Assembly: GCA_016872875.1 (NCBI GenBank)
Contig: VGYW01000171.1
Coordinates: 1-16,319 of the forward strand
Reading direction: 5' to 3'
DNA: 16,319 bases
Origin: Planctomycetota bacterium
GTDB taxonomy: Bacteria > Planctomycetota > PUPC01 > DSUN01
The stretch's first letter is position 1. Each line of letters opens with the position of its first letter. Under the pieces are notes generated by a model. It worked only from the letters and a program-made list of their open reading frames with translations. It was not told the DNA's origin and did no database searches. The position numbers and the translations under genes were made by a program. Below are positions 1-5,765 of this stretch, in pieces.

Positions 1-66
1 GAGGAGGGCGCAGGCGCCGAGGGCCGCGAGGAGCAACCCTACCACTATCGCGGCGATGCGCTTCAC
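1..66 (-). CDS. N-terminus of a probable lipoprotein (cut by the window edge)
   Basis: On the minus strand a GTG codon at 66-64 opens a frame reading MKRIAAIVVGLLLAALGACA, which continues to the edge. The peptide has a short basic start (K2, R3), a hydrophobic core of about 14 residues and a lipobox-like LGAC ending at Cys19. This is what a signal peptidase II substrate looks like, so the mature protein would be lipid-anchored in the cell envelope. An AAGGA-type ribosome binding site lies about 10 bases upstream of the GTG. It follows the aldo/keto-reductase-like gene in the same direction, separated by a 120-base gap holding a tandem-word hairpin. Only 22 codons are visible, so the function cannot be named. 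Confidence 0.6.
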   Translation of the reverse strand, partial: MKRIAAIVVGLLLAALGACALL

Positions 67-84
67 AGAACGGCTATCCTTCTC

Positions 85-176
85 CGATCGTCCTCGTCCC
101 TCGTCCCTCGTCCTCGATTCGGATCGAGTGAATCGAGTGAATCGAGTGAATCGAGGGGAATCGAGGACGAGGACGA
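85..176. repeat. Tandem-word inverted repeat (9-base word)
   Basis: A 13-base perfect inverted repeat, TCGTCCTCGATTC at 108-120 and its complement at 158-170, brackets three tandem copies of ATCGAGTGA (123-149) plus degenerate copies. Further GTCCTCGTCC / GGACGAGGAC words at 89-98 and 165-174 extend the stem. On the minus strand it begins a few bases after the stop codon of the aldo/keto-reductase-like gene. It may act as a transcription or mRNA-processing structure, but there is no T-tract typical of an intrinsic terminator. Confidence 0.75.
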
Positions 177-185
177 TTCAGGGGA

Positions 186-1292
186 TCACACGTACTCCCA
201 GTCCCTCAGCCATTCGTAGCCTGGGGGCAGATTGGCCCAGGCGTGCTGCATGCGATCGTGGAGGAGGCCGCGCTCGGCCTGGGTGAGGGCCTTGCCCTCC
301 TTGCGCTCCTTGACGGCGAGGGCCACGTTGTCCACCTGGTGGGTGGTGATCATGCCCGGGATAGGGGCGGTGAGGGCGGGGTTTTCGAGGAGCTTTCGGA
401 TGGCGAGGCGGCCGGTCTTGTCGTCGTCCTCGGCGTCGGGGCCGGCGGGGGCGCCGCGGCCCTTGAAGAGCGAGCCGCTGGCGAAGGGCTTGATGCCGAA
501 GTAGCCGACGCCGTACTCCTTCATCGTGTCGAACATGCTGTCGGTCGGGGCCTTCTTGGTCTCGGGGGTGCAGGGGGTGACGACGATGTCGACGATCTTG
601 GGATAGGTCTTGATCATCCACTGGATGTGCGGTCGGTCGTGGGAGGAGAAGCCGGCGAAGCGGACCTTGCCCTGCTTCCTGGCGGTCTCGAGGGCGTTCA
701 TCATCTCGTCGACGTGGGGGTTGGGGTGGCGGCCGCTGCCCTCGTGCATGGTGATGCGCCAGAGGTCGGCGTGGTCGAGCTCGGCGTCCTTGAGGCCCCA
801 GTCGAGGACGTCGAGGAGCTTCTTGGCCGTGGGGTCCTTCATGCTGCGCATCTCGCGCTGGTACCAGGAGCAGGCGAGGTGCATCTTGTCGCGTCGGCCC
901 TTGATGGCGCGGGCGTGGCACCTGACCTCCTCGACGGTGCAGGCGTCAATCCAGTTCATGCCGACCTCGATCATGCGGCTGACGATGTCGGTGCGGTTCT
1001 TGGTGAGGGCGGGGTCGTCGGCGTGGACGCCCCAGATGCCGCCGGTCTTGAAGCCGGGGGGGAGGACTTTCTCGATCTGCTTGTAGTGTCCGCCGAGCGC
1101 GACGGCGGAGACCATGAGGCCGGTCTTGCCGCAGCGGCGGTATTCCATGTTCTCGTTGTAGTTGACGATTTTCGACTTGTCCACCTCGGGCGGCTTGGCC
1201 TCGCCCGCGGTGGCGGCGGCGGCTCCCACGGCCGCGGCGGCCGCCGTGGTGTCGCGCACGAACTCACGCCTCGTCATCTCGTTCCCTTGCAT
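186..1292 (-). CDS. Tat-targeted aldo/keto-reductase-like protein without the usual catalytic residues
   Basis: A 368-residue protein of the aldo/keto reductase (AKR) superfamily. Recognisable parts are the N-terminal strand region YRRCGKTGLMVSAVALGG (51-68), GMNWIDAC (111-118), GKVRFAGFSSH (208-218), and the C-terminal IPGM plus helix typical of AKR cofactor ends. The N-terminus TRREFVRD followed by an Ala-rich core is a twin-arginine (Tat) signal with Arg8-Arg9, so export of a folded protein is predicted. The chosen ATG at 1292 has AAAGGAG six bases upstream; a second ATG at 1277 would also keep the Tat motif. Asp116 and His183 match two members of the AKR tetrad, but the Tyr and Lys positions read Glu/Val and Ser142. 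It lies 84 bases after the Gfo/Idh/MocA gene on the same strand, a common pairing in planctomycete-like genomes. Carbohydrate-related chemistry is an inference only. Confidence 0.85.
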   Translation of the reverse strand: MQGNEMTRREFVRDTTAAAAAVGAAAATAGEAKPPEVDKSKIVNYNENMEYRRCGKTGLMVSAVALGGHYKQIEKVLPPGFKTGGIWGVHADDPALTKNRTDIVSRMIEVGMNWIDACTVEEVRCHARAIKGRRDKMHLACSWYQREMRSMKDPTAKKLLDVLDWGLKDAELDHADLWRITMHEGSGRHPNPHVDEMMNALETARKQGKVRFAGFSSHDRPHIQWMIKTYPKIVDIVVTPCTPETKKAPTDSMFDTMKEYGVGYFGIKPFASGSLFKGRGAPAGPDAEDDDKTGRLAIRKLLENPALTAPIPGMITTHQVDNVALAVKERKEGKALTQAERGLLHDRMQHAWANLPPGYEWLRDWEYV

Positions 1293-1337
1293 GGCGGACT
1301 CCTTTGCGCCTTTGGGCGAGCGTTCCACACCGTCTGC

Positions 1338-1356
1338 CATTGTAGGCAGGGGAAGG
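1338..1356 (-). other. Short hairpin between the Gfo/Idh and aldo/keto genes
   Basis: CTGCC and GGCAG flank a six-base loop in the 84-base gap between the Gfo/Idh/MocA stop and the next start. The five-base-pair stem with no T-run is too weak to call a terminator, so the two genes are probably co-transcribed. Confidence 0.3.
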
Positions 1357-1376
1357 CTGCTCGTCAAGCGCATTTC

Positions 1377-2441
1377 TCAGGTTGCCAGTTCGACCCGTTC
1401 GCCGGTCTCAGCGCTCTCGTAGGCGGCCTCGCAGATTTCGAGCACCTTGAGCGCGTCGCGGCCAGTGCACGCGAAGTCGCGGCCCTCGACAAGGCTGGTC
1501 ACCATGTCGCGGAAGAAGTGGACCGCCAGTTGCGTGCCGCAATAGGCTTTGGGCTCGGGAACGTCCTGGTACTGAATCGTCCGTTCGGGGCAACGGGCCA
1601 TCTCGCCGTGGAGGGAGCGGACGCGGAGCGTGGGGTTGAGGCCGATGGTGGGGGTCCAGAGGGCGTCGCCCTCGCTCCCCCAGAGGCCGAAGGAGCTGTC
1701 GTAGCTGTCGCGGAAGCCCTTCGGGATAACGTAGGCGCAATGGAGCGTGCCCACGATGCCGTCCTGGAACTGGAGCGAGACGCTCGCGACGTCCTCCACG
1801 TCGCTGGCCGAGGTGGTGAGGCGCGAGGTGATGGCGGAGACGGCCTCGACCTCGCGCTGGAGGATGAAGCGGGCGATGTCAATGTAGTGGCAGCCAAGCC
1901 AGAGGAGGATTCCGCCGCCGGCCTTGTCCTTCTCGAAGAGCCAGGCGAACTGTTCGTCGGCGAGGCGGACCTCGGCGGAGGTGGTGACGATGCGCATGTC
2001 GAAGCAGAAGGGCCGCCCGAACATCCCCGCGGCCACCCACGCGCGGAGTTGCCGCGCGACGGGGCTGTAGCGCCACATGTAGCCCGTGGCCATCTTGACC
2101 TGGTGCATCTCGCAGGCGTCGAGGATGCGCCGCAGGCTGTCGGCGGAGCGGGCACAGTGCTTGTCGAGGACGAACGGCACGCTGTTCTCGGCGCACCGCA
2201 GCGCGGGGTCCTCCGCCTCGTCGGCCCGCAGCATGATGAAGCAGAGCTGCGGCCGCTCCGCATAGAGCATGTCCTCGTATGTGTTGTAGACGTAATCGCA
2301 GCCCGACTTCTCGATTCGCGCGGGGTCCGTCTCCACCAGAGCTATCCGCCCCACCGTCTCTGGCATCAGCTTCAGCGTCTCAAGGAACATGAATGAGTGG
2401 GGGGAGGTCGTGCCGATGAAGCCGATTCTCAATGGTTCCAT
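1377..2441 (-). CDS. Gfo/Idh/MocA family NAD(P)-dependent oxidoreductase
   Basis: A 354-residue protein, the usual length for this family. The N-terminal Rossmann fold begins LRIGFIGTTSPHS (4-16), with an acidic residue after the second strand (ALVETD, 34-39). The C-terminal alpha/beta domain has the diagnostic GGGILLWLGCHYIDIARF (175-192), in which His185 and Asp188 sit where the substrate-handling residues of this family normally lie. The usual EKP motif is altered: residues 93-95 read DKH in VLDKHCA, keeping the Lys. Members typically oxidise or reduce sugars, inositols or related polyols with NAD(P). There is no signal peptide, so it should be cytoplasmic. The ATG has GGAG seven bases upstream. 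It is preceded by a long hairpin and followed by the aldo/keto-reductase-like gene. Confidence 0.92.
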   Translation of the reverse strand: MEPLRIGFIGTTSPHSFMFLETLKLMPETVGRIALVETDPARIEKSGCDYVYNTYEDMLYAERPQLCFIMLRADEAEDPALRCAENSVPFVLDKHCARSADSLRRILDACEMHQVKMATGYMWRYSPVARQLRAWVAAGMFGRPFCFDMRIVTTSAEVRLADEQFAWLFEKDKAGGGILLWLGCHYIDIARFILQREVEAVSAITSRLTTSASDVEDVASVSLQFQDGIVGTLHCAYVIPKGFRDSYDSSFGLWGSEGDALWTPTIGLNPTLRVRSLHGEMARCPERTIQYQDVPEPKAYCGTQLAVHFFRDMVTSLVEGRDFACTGRDALKVLEICEAAYESAETGERVELAT

Positions 2442-2463
2442 GTCCAGCTCCGGTCGGTTTGGG

Positions 2464-2560
2464 ATGATGCGTGACCCGTGACGCGTGACGCGTGACCAGA
2501 GAAGAACAGAGGAGCTTCTCTCTTATGGTCACGCGTCACGGGTCACGCGTCACGAATCAC
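2464..2560. repeat. Tandem-word inverted repeat (7-base word CGTGACS)
   Basis: Arm 1 (2464-2497) holds four 7-base units of CGTGACC or CGTGACG. Arm 2 (2527-2560) is its complement over about 33 positions with three mismatches. Inside the loop, AGAGAAG (2498-2504) pairs with CTTCTCT (2515-2521), so the stem can extend inward. The mismatches are whole-word swaps (CGTGACC opposite CGTGACG). On the minus strand it starts at the stop codon of the peptidase-like gene and ends about 20 bases before the Gfo/Idh/MocA start. Confidence 0.85.
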
Positions 2561-3468
2561 CTCTCAGGAAAGCGCAAGGTCTTGACCCACGCCACCCATT
2601 CCCCCTCCAGCTCCGCCAGGGATTTCCCGGTCACGGCGGCCAGGGTGTTCGCGCCCGTGGGGTCCTTCTTCACGCCGTCGTGGAACTGCTTGTAGAAGCG
2701 GGCGAGGAGGCCCTTGTGCTGGAGGTAGAGGACCAGGTAGCGTGCCTCGGCGTAGTGGAGGCCCTCGTTGGGGCCGCGGAACTCGGCGTTCGAGGTGGCC
2801 ACGAGCTTGGCGAGGGGCACGAGGTTGCCCGCCTCGATGGCCTTCTGAAGGCCGGGCAGGCGCCAGTTGACGAAGCCCTTGATGCCGTTGGGGAGCAGTT
2901 GGCACTGCTCGTGGAGCGACGATAGGCCCTCCTCGAACCAGGTCGGGCAGTCGGGGAAGTCGGGCTTCAGGAGCGCGTGGGTCATCTCGTGGACGAGCGT
3001 GCCCGTCCCCGTCCCCACGTTCATCACCATCGTCTGGTCCCAGGGGCGGAAGTAGCCGAAGTGGCTCACCTGCGTGTCGCCGAAGAGGCGCTTCGCCCCG
3101 TCGCGATAGGTCTTGTCGTCCGCGAAGAGCCAGATGACGATGGGATAGTCGGGCTTCTTCGTGAAGTACGACGCCCAGAGCGCGGTTGCGGCGCGGCGAA
3201 TCGTCTGAGCCATGATGGCATCGAACTGCCCGCGCGGCACGTTGCCCGCGACGATGAAAACGCCATCGCGCTCCACGATGAACCCCGCCCCCGCCTGGTT
3301 CCGCACCGCGTCGAGCTTCCTCGCGATCTTCTTCTCGGCATCCTCCCCGGCGAGAGCAGCAGCCGCGCAGCCGAGAAGAAGAACACGGACACACACGGAC
3401 AGGCACAGACGGGCGGATTCACCCCGCGGAAGCGTTCGTCCGTGTCTGTCCGTGTCTGTCCGTGTCAT
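2557..3468 (-). CDS. Exported HExxH zinc-peptidase-like protein (gluzincin-like)
   Basis: The core of this 303-residue reading reads VHEMTHALLKPDFPDCPTWF followed by EEG. HEMTH (160-164) gives two zinc-ligand His and the catalytic Glu, and FEEG (178-181) offers a third acidic ligand, as in gluzincin or 'peptidase MA'-like proteins. Upstream, VRVLLLGCAAAALAG (27-41) is a signal sequence with an LLGC lipobox, so a lipid-anchored or secreted protein is likely. The start is uncertain. The ATG at 3468 makes residues 2-25 a translation of a tandem-word hairpin (TRTDTDRHGR...) and has only a weak ribosome binding site. A GTG at 3396 would begin directly at the signal peptide but has no clear one. 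Because the metal motif lies far inside, the family call does not depend on the start. Substrate unknown. Confidence 0.82.
   Translation of the reverse strand: MTRTDTDRHGRTLPRGESARLCLSVCVRVLLLGCAAAALAGEDAEKKIARKLDAVRNQAGAGFIVERDGVFIVAGNVPRGQFDAIMAQTIRRAATALWASYFTKKPDYPIVIWLFADDKTYRDGAKRLFGDTQVSHFGYFRPWDQTMVMNVGTGTGTLVHEMTHALLKPDFPDCPTWFEEGLSSLHEQCQLLPNGIKGFVNWRLPGLQKAIEAGNLVPLAKLVATSNAEFRGPNEGLHYAEARYLVLYLQHKGLLARFYKQFHDGVKKDPTGANTLAAVTGKSLAELEGEWVAWVKTLRFPER
3382..3466. repeat. Tandem-word inverted repeat (10-base word, ACACGGAC type)
   Basis: The right arm (3437-3466) repeats CGTGTCTGTC with a period of exactly ten bases. The left arm (3382-3410) carries the complementary words ACACGGACAC, ACACGGACAG and GCACAGACGG. 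On the minus strand the element lies within 20 bases of the radical SAM stop codon and overlaps the N-terminal codons of the peptidase-like gene. A sequence-related copy occurs at 12413-12494. Confidence 0.8.
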
Positions 3469-3482
3469 GCCTCTTCGCCCCG

Positions 3483-4505
3483 CTACGGTTTCCTCGCTTG
3501 CCCGTGGAACGCCTCGAGAAACGGGTCCATCGCCCAGGCATCGCAGCAGGCGGCCTCGGCGGCGGCCTTGCAGCCGCCGAGACACTCGTGCTCGAGCCGG
3601 CAGCCCCGGCAGAAGGCCGGCCTGGCGGCCTTGAAGTCACGCATCGCTCGCCCCGCGGCCATCGCCTCGAACGACATCGTGCGGATGTTGCCGAGGATGG
3701 ACGGCGAATGGTTGCACGGCCGCACATTGCCCTGCGGGTCGAGGGTGTAATACGCCCGCTCGGTGCCTGCGGCGCAGAAGCCGAACGTCAATCGCCGATA
3801 CCGCGCCGTGTCGAACAGGCACGGCGGCATGGCGATTGAGCAGCTTATCGGAAAGTCGTATTCCTCGCAAATCCGCTCCGCCTCGTCGAGCGCCGCCTGA
3901 AGCTCCGCGGGCGTGACCTGGAGGAGCTTGAGGTTTTCGATGCCGCGGCCGCCGGGGTTGAAGCGGTTGAACATCAGGCCGTCCACGCCGAGTGCGATGG
4001 CGAGCTCCGCCGTCTCGCGCCAGGTGGGGAGATTGAGCCGCGTCGCGACGAAGACGCCGACGACCCTCTCGCGGCGGAGCTTCAGCTCGGCCACGGCGTT
4101 CGTCATTCGGTCGAAGGCCCCCTCCACCCCGCTCATCCTGTCGTGAATCGCCCGCTCGCACGACAGCAGCGGCACCTCGAAGATGCTCACCTTGTCGGGC
4201 GTCAGGCGCGCGACCGCCTTCTCATCGAGGAGCGAGGCGTTGGTGATGAAGTTGATCGCAACCCCCCGCCCCGCCAGGAAATCCACGACCCTGTAGACAT
4301 CGCCCCTCAGCATCGGCTCGCCGCCGCTCAGGGTCACGAGGCTCGCCCCCGTCTCGTCGAGCATCTTGCCCAGCATCGCCAGCGTCTCGCCCGTGGGGAG
4401 TTCCCCCATCGGATAGCCCACGGGGTTCTTCCACGCATTGTAGCAATGAAGGCAATCGTGATTGCAGCGCTGGGTGAGCTCGAAGACGAAGGACTCCTGG
4501 TGCAA
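3483..4505 (-). CDS. Radical SAM/SPASM domain protein
   Basis: A 340-residue radical SAM enzyme. CNHDCLHC (14-21) is the CxxxCxxC motif binding the catalytic [4Fe-4S] cluster, and GGEP (61-64) contacts S-adenosylmethionine. The C-terminal third has a Cys-rich SPASM/Twitch-type region: Cys244, Cys264, then FCRGC (298-302), Cys308, Cys312 and Cys320-321, with the sequence DPQGNVRPC that often precedes an auxiliary-cluster ligand. Such proteins modify peptides (RiPP maturases, AlbA/PqqE-like) or activate sulfatases (anSME-like). No sulfatase is in the window. The start must be TTG at 4505: an in-frame TGA sits nine bases upstream, and the next in-frame ATG would delete the cluster motif. GAGGTG eight bases upstream can serve as the ribosome binding site. 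Substrate unknown. Confidence 0.9.
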   Translation of the reverse strand: MHQESFVFELTQRCNHDCLHCYNAWKNPVGYPMGELPTGETLAMLGKMLDETGASLVTLSGGEPMLRGDVYRVVDFLAGRGVAINFITNASLLDEKAVARLTPDKVSIFEVPLLSCERAIHDRMSGVEGAFDRMTNAVAELKLRRERVVGVFVATRLNLPTWRETAELAIALGVDGLMFNRFNPGGRGIENLKLLQVTPAELQAALDEAERICEEYDFPISCSIAMPPCLFDTARYRRLTFGFCAAGTERAYYTLDPQGNVRPCNHSPSILGNIRTMSFEAMAAGRAMRDFKAARPAFCRGCRLEHECLGGCKAAAEAACCDAWAMDPFLEAFHGQARKP

Positions 4506-4950
4506 CCTGCTTCACCTCAATCTCACTTCGGGCATTGAAAAGCGGCGTCGAGCCGCCGCACTCCGACAGGCTGACGCATTCGTTTGGGACCTTCCGGCGG
4601 ACCATCGGCCGTGGTGCCAGTCAGCCGCCATCCATTCCCGTGGCCCCGACCGCGCAAGGCGCCCGGGAACAGCGCGGCAGCCCGTTGAGCAGGACGCCGA
4701 GGAACGCAATCAGAAGCCATCCCGCGCGTTGGGCCATGTAGCTCTTCTTGAAGACGCTTCTCAGCCGCACGAGGCGGGCGTTCGTAGTGCGGCCTTCAGG
4801 CCGTCTCTTATGCCCCCCCGTTCGCGGGGGGATTGAGGGGCGGACGCGGGGCGCGGAGGCCCCGCCCACAGGCCCGGCCCTCCCCGCAAGCGGGGAGGGA
4901 GCAGGACACGGGCTGAAGCCCGCACTACAAACCCTATGCGGCCTCTGGGG
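4506..4950. other. Gene-poor gap between the glycine-zipper and radical SAM genes
   Basis: These 445 bases hold no convincing gene. The half near the glycine-zipper gene is a cluster of palindromes (4784-4928). The half near the radical SAM gene contains only one small minus-strand frame that draws attention (4737-4621, 38 codons). It encodes a hydrophobic peptide beginning MAQRAGWLLIAFLGVLL and ending with two Cys and GMDGG. It has a poor ribosome binding site and no known homologue that I recognise, so it is not called as a gene. Confidence 0.5.
4784..4928. repeat. Cluster of nested palindromes
   Basis: Outer arms 4784-4803 (GTAGTGCGGCCTTCAGGCCG) and 4909-4928 (CGGGCTGAAGCCCGCACTAC) pair over 20 bases with two mismatches, and each arm is also a small hairpin. 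Between them are three further hairpins: CCCCCCG-TTCG-CGGGGGG (4813-4830), GCGGGGC with GCCCCGC around 4846-4866, and CCCTCCCCGC-AA-GCGGGGAGGG (4878-4899), a perfect 10-base-pair stem. On the minus strand it follows the glycine-zipper stop by about 20 bases. Confidence 0.8.
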
Positions 4951-5550
4951 TCAGTTGACGACGAACGTGGCGCTGCGCTGGGTGCTGGTGCCGGCGCCGG
5001 CGATGGAGACGGTGAGCTCGTAGCTGCCCTTCGGGGAGTCTGGCCGCAGGTCAATGGGCACCTGGGTGGTGTAGGTGCCGGGCTGGCGGCTGACGTTGGA
5101 GACGAGCTCAGCGACCTTCGTGCCCTGATAAGTGACGACGCGGGTCTCGACGAGGGGGACCTCGGCCTGGTCGTTGGGGGCGAGGACCGCATAGGTGGCC
5201 TGGAGGTAGACCTTTCCGCCGGCGGCCACCTGGTTGGGGTCGGCGGCCACGCCCGCGAGGTCCACCCGCGTGCCCTGCTCGGGCGTGTAGTTGGCCGCGC
5301 GCTTCGTCTCCTGGGCGCCCTTGTCCCGCGTCTCCATGTAGTGCCCGATGAGGCCGCCGGCGAGTGCGCCGAGGAGCCCGCCGACGACGGCGCCCTTCTT
5401 GCCGCGCACCGCGTAGCCGAGCCCGGCGCCCGCGGCGGCGCCGATGCCTGCTCCGATGAGGGTCTTCTGGTGTTGCTCGATCCACCCGCAGCCCTGGAGC
5501 AGCAGGCCCGCGCAGCACACCAATGCCACAGGCTTGGCCAGTCTACGCAT
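4951..5550 (-). CDS. Glycine-zipper lipoprotein with a C-terminal beta-rich domain
   Basis: A 199-residue protein. The chosen ATG at 5550 has a perfect AGGAGG seven bases upstream. Residues 1-21 form a lipoprotein signal (MRRLAKPVALVCCAGLLLQG, then Cys21). Residues about 32-72 are a glycine zipper (IGAGIGAAAGAGLGYAV and GAVVGGLLGALAGGLIGHYM) split by the short basic loop RGKKG, like the YMGG/Gly-zipper segments of outer-membrane lipoproteins. The remaining 120 residues are strand-rich, without motifs I recognise, and could be an immunoglobulin-like fold (GGKVYLQATYAVL, GSYELTVSIAG). A role in envelope structure or stress is inferred from the zipper alone. It has its own promoter (5603-5632) and is followed by a palindrome cluster, so it is probably a single-gene unit. 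Confidence 0.8.
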   Translation of the reverse strand: MRRLAKPVALVCCAGLLLQGCGWIEQHQKTLIGAGIGAAAGAGLGYAVRGKKGAVVGGLLGALAGGLIGHYMETRDKGAQETKRAANYTPEQGTRVDLAGVAADPNQVAAGGKVYLQATYAVLAPNDQAEVPLVETRVVTYQGTKVAELVSNVSRQPGTYTTQVPIDLRPDSPKGSYELTVSIAGAGTSTQRSATFVVN

Positions 5551-5602
5551 CGTCGCACCTCCTGTCTGGTTGTGGCCCGCGATCATCGCTCACAACGGCT
5601 CT

Positions 5603-5632
5603 ATCATGCCACGGATCGCCGGCGAAAGTCAA
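5603..5632 (-). promoter_or_regulatory. Probable sigma70-type promoter of the glycine-zipper gene
   Basis: On the minus strand TTGACT (5632-5627) is followed by an 18-base spacer and CATGAT (5608-5603). Transcription would start near 5596, leaving a leader of about 46 bases with the AGGAGG site. Confidence 0.5.
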
Positions 5633-5684
5633 GTCGTGGGCGATGAGCATGGCCCACCGTCCCGCAGCCCCCCTGCCTCTTGCA

Positions 5685-5752
5685 TCGTCGTCATCGAACT
5701 GCAAGGGGGATGGAACCCACGGCTCGACGACGACGACGAGGACGACGACGAG
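5685..5752. repeat. Tandem-word inverted repeat (TCGTCG type)
   Basis: TCGTCGTCATCGA at 5685-5697 pairs with TCGACGACGACGA at 5724-5736 with one mismatch. The right side continues as GAGGACGACGACGAG. On the minus strand it begins about 15 bases after the cytochrome c stop codon. It shares its words with the element at 7766-7892. Confidence 0.65.
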
Positions 5753-5765
5753 CAAGGGAAGACCG

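Noticed and set aside
123..149. A CRISPR-like array of repeats
   Set aside because: The copies are 9 bases long and contiguous without spacers, and they form part of a hairpin; there are no cas genes.
243..2396. A 717-codon open frame on the plus strand
   Set aside because: It lies opposite the aldo/keto-reductase-like and Gfo/Idh/MocA genes, both clear families. Its Val/Gly/Ala/Glu-rich composition is that of an antisense reading of GC-rich coding DNA.
3382..3466. An intrinsic terminator for the radical SAM gene
   Set aside because: It has a long stem but no T-tract on either strand, and the same structure also occurs between divergent genes at 7766-7892. Termination is possible but not shown.
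4222..4605. A 127-codon minus-strand frame overlapping the radical SAM start as a precursor peptide
   Set aside because: After its first 30 residues it is simply the radical SAM gene read in another frame, and its composition is that of a shadow.
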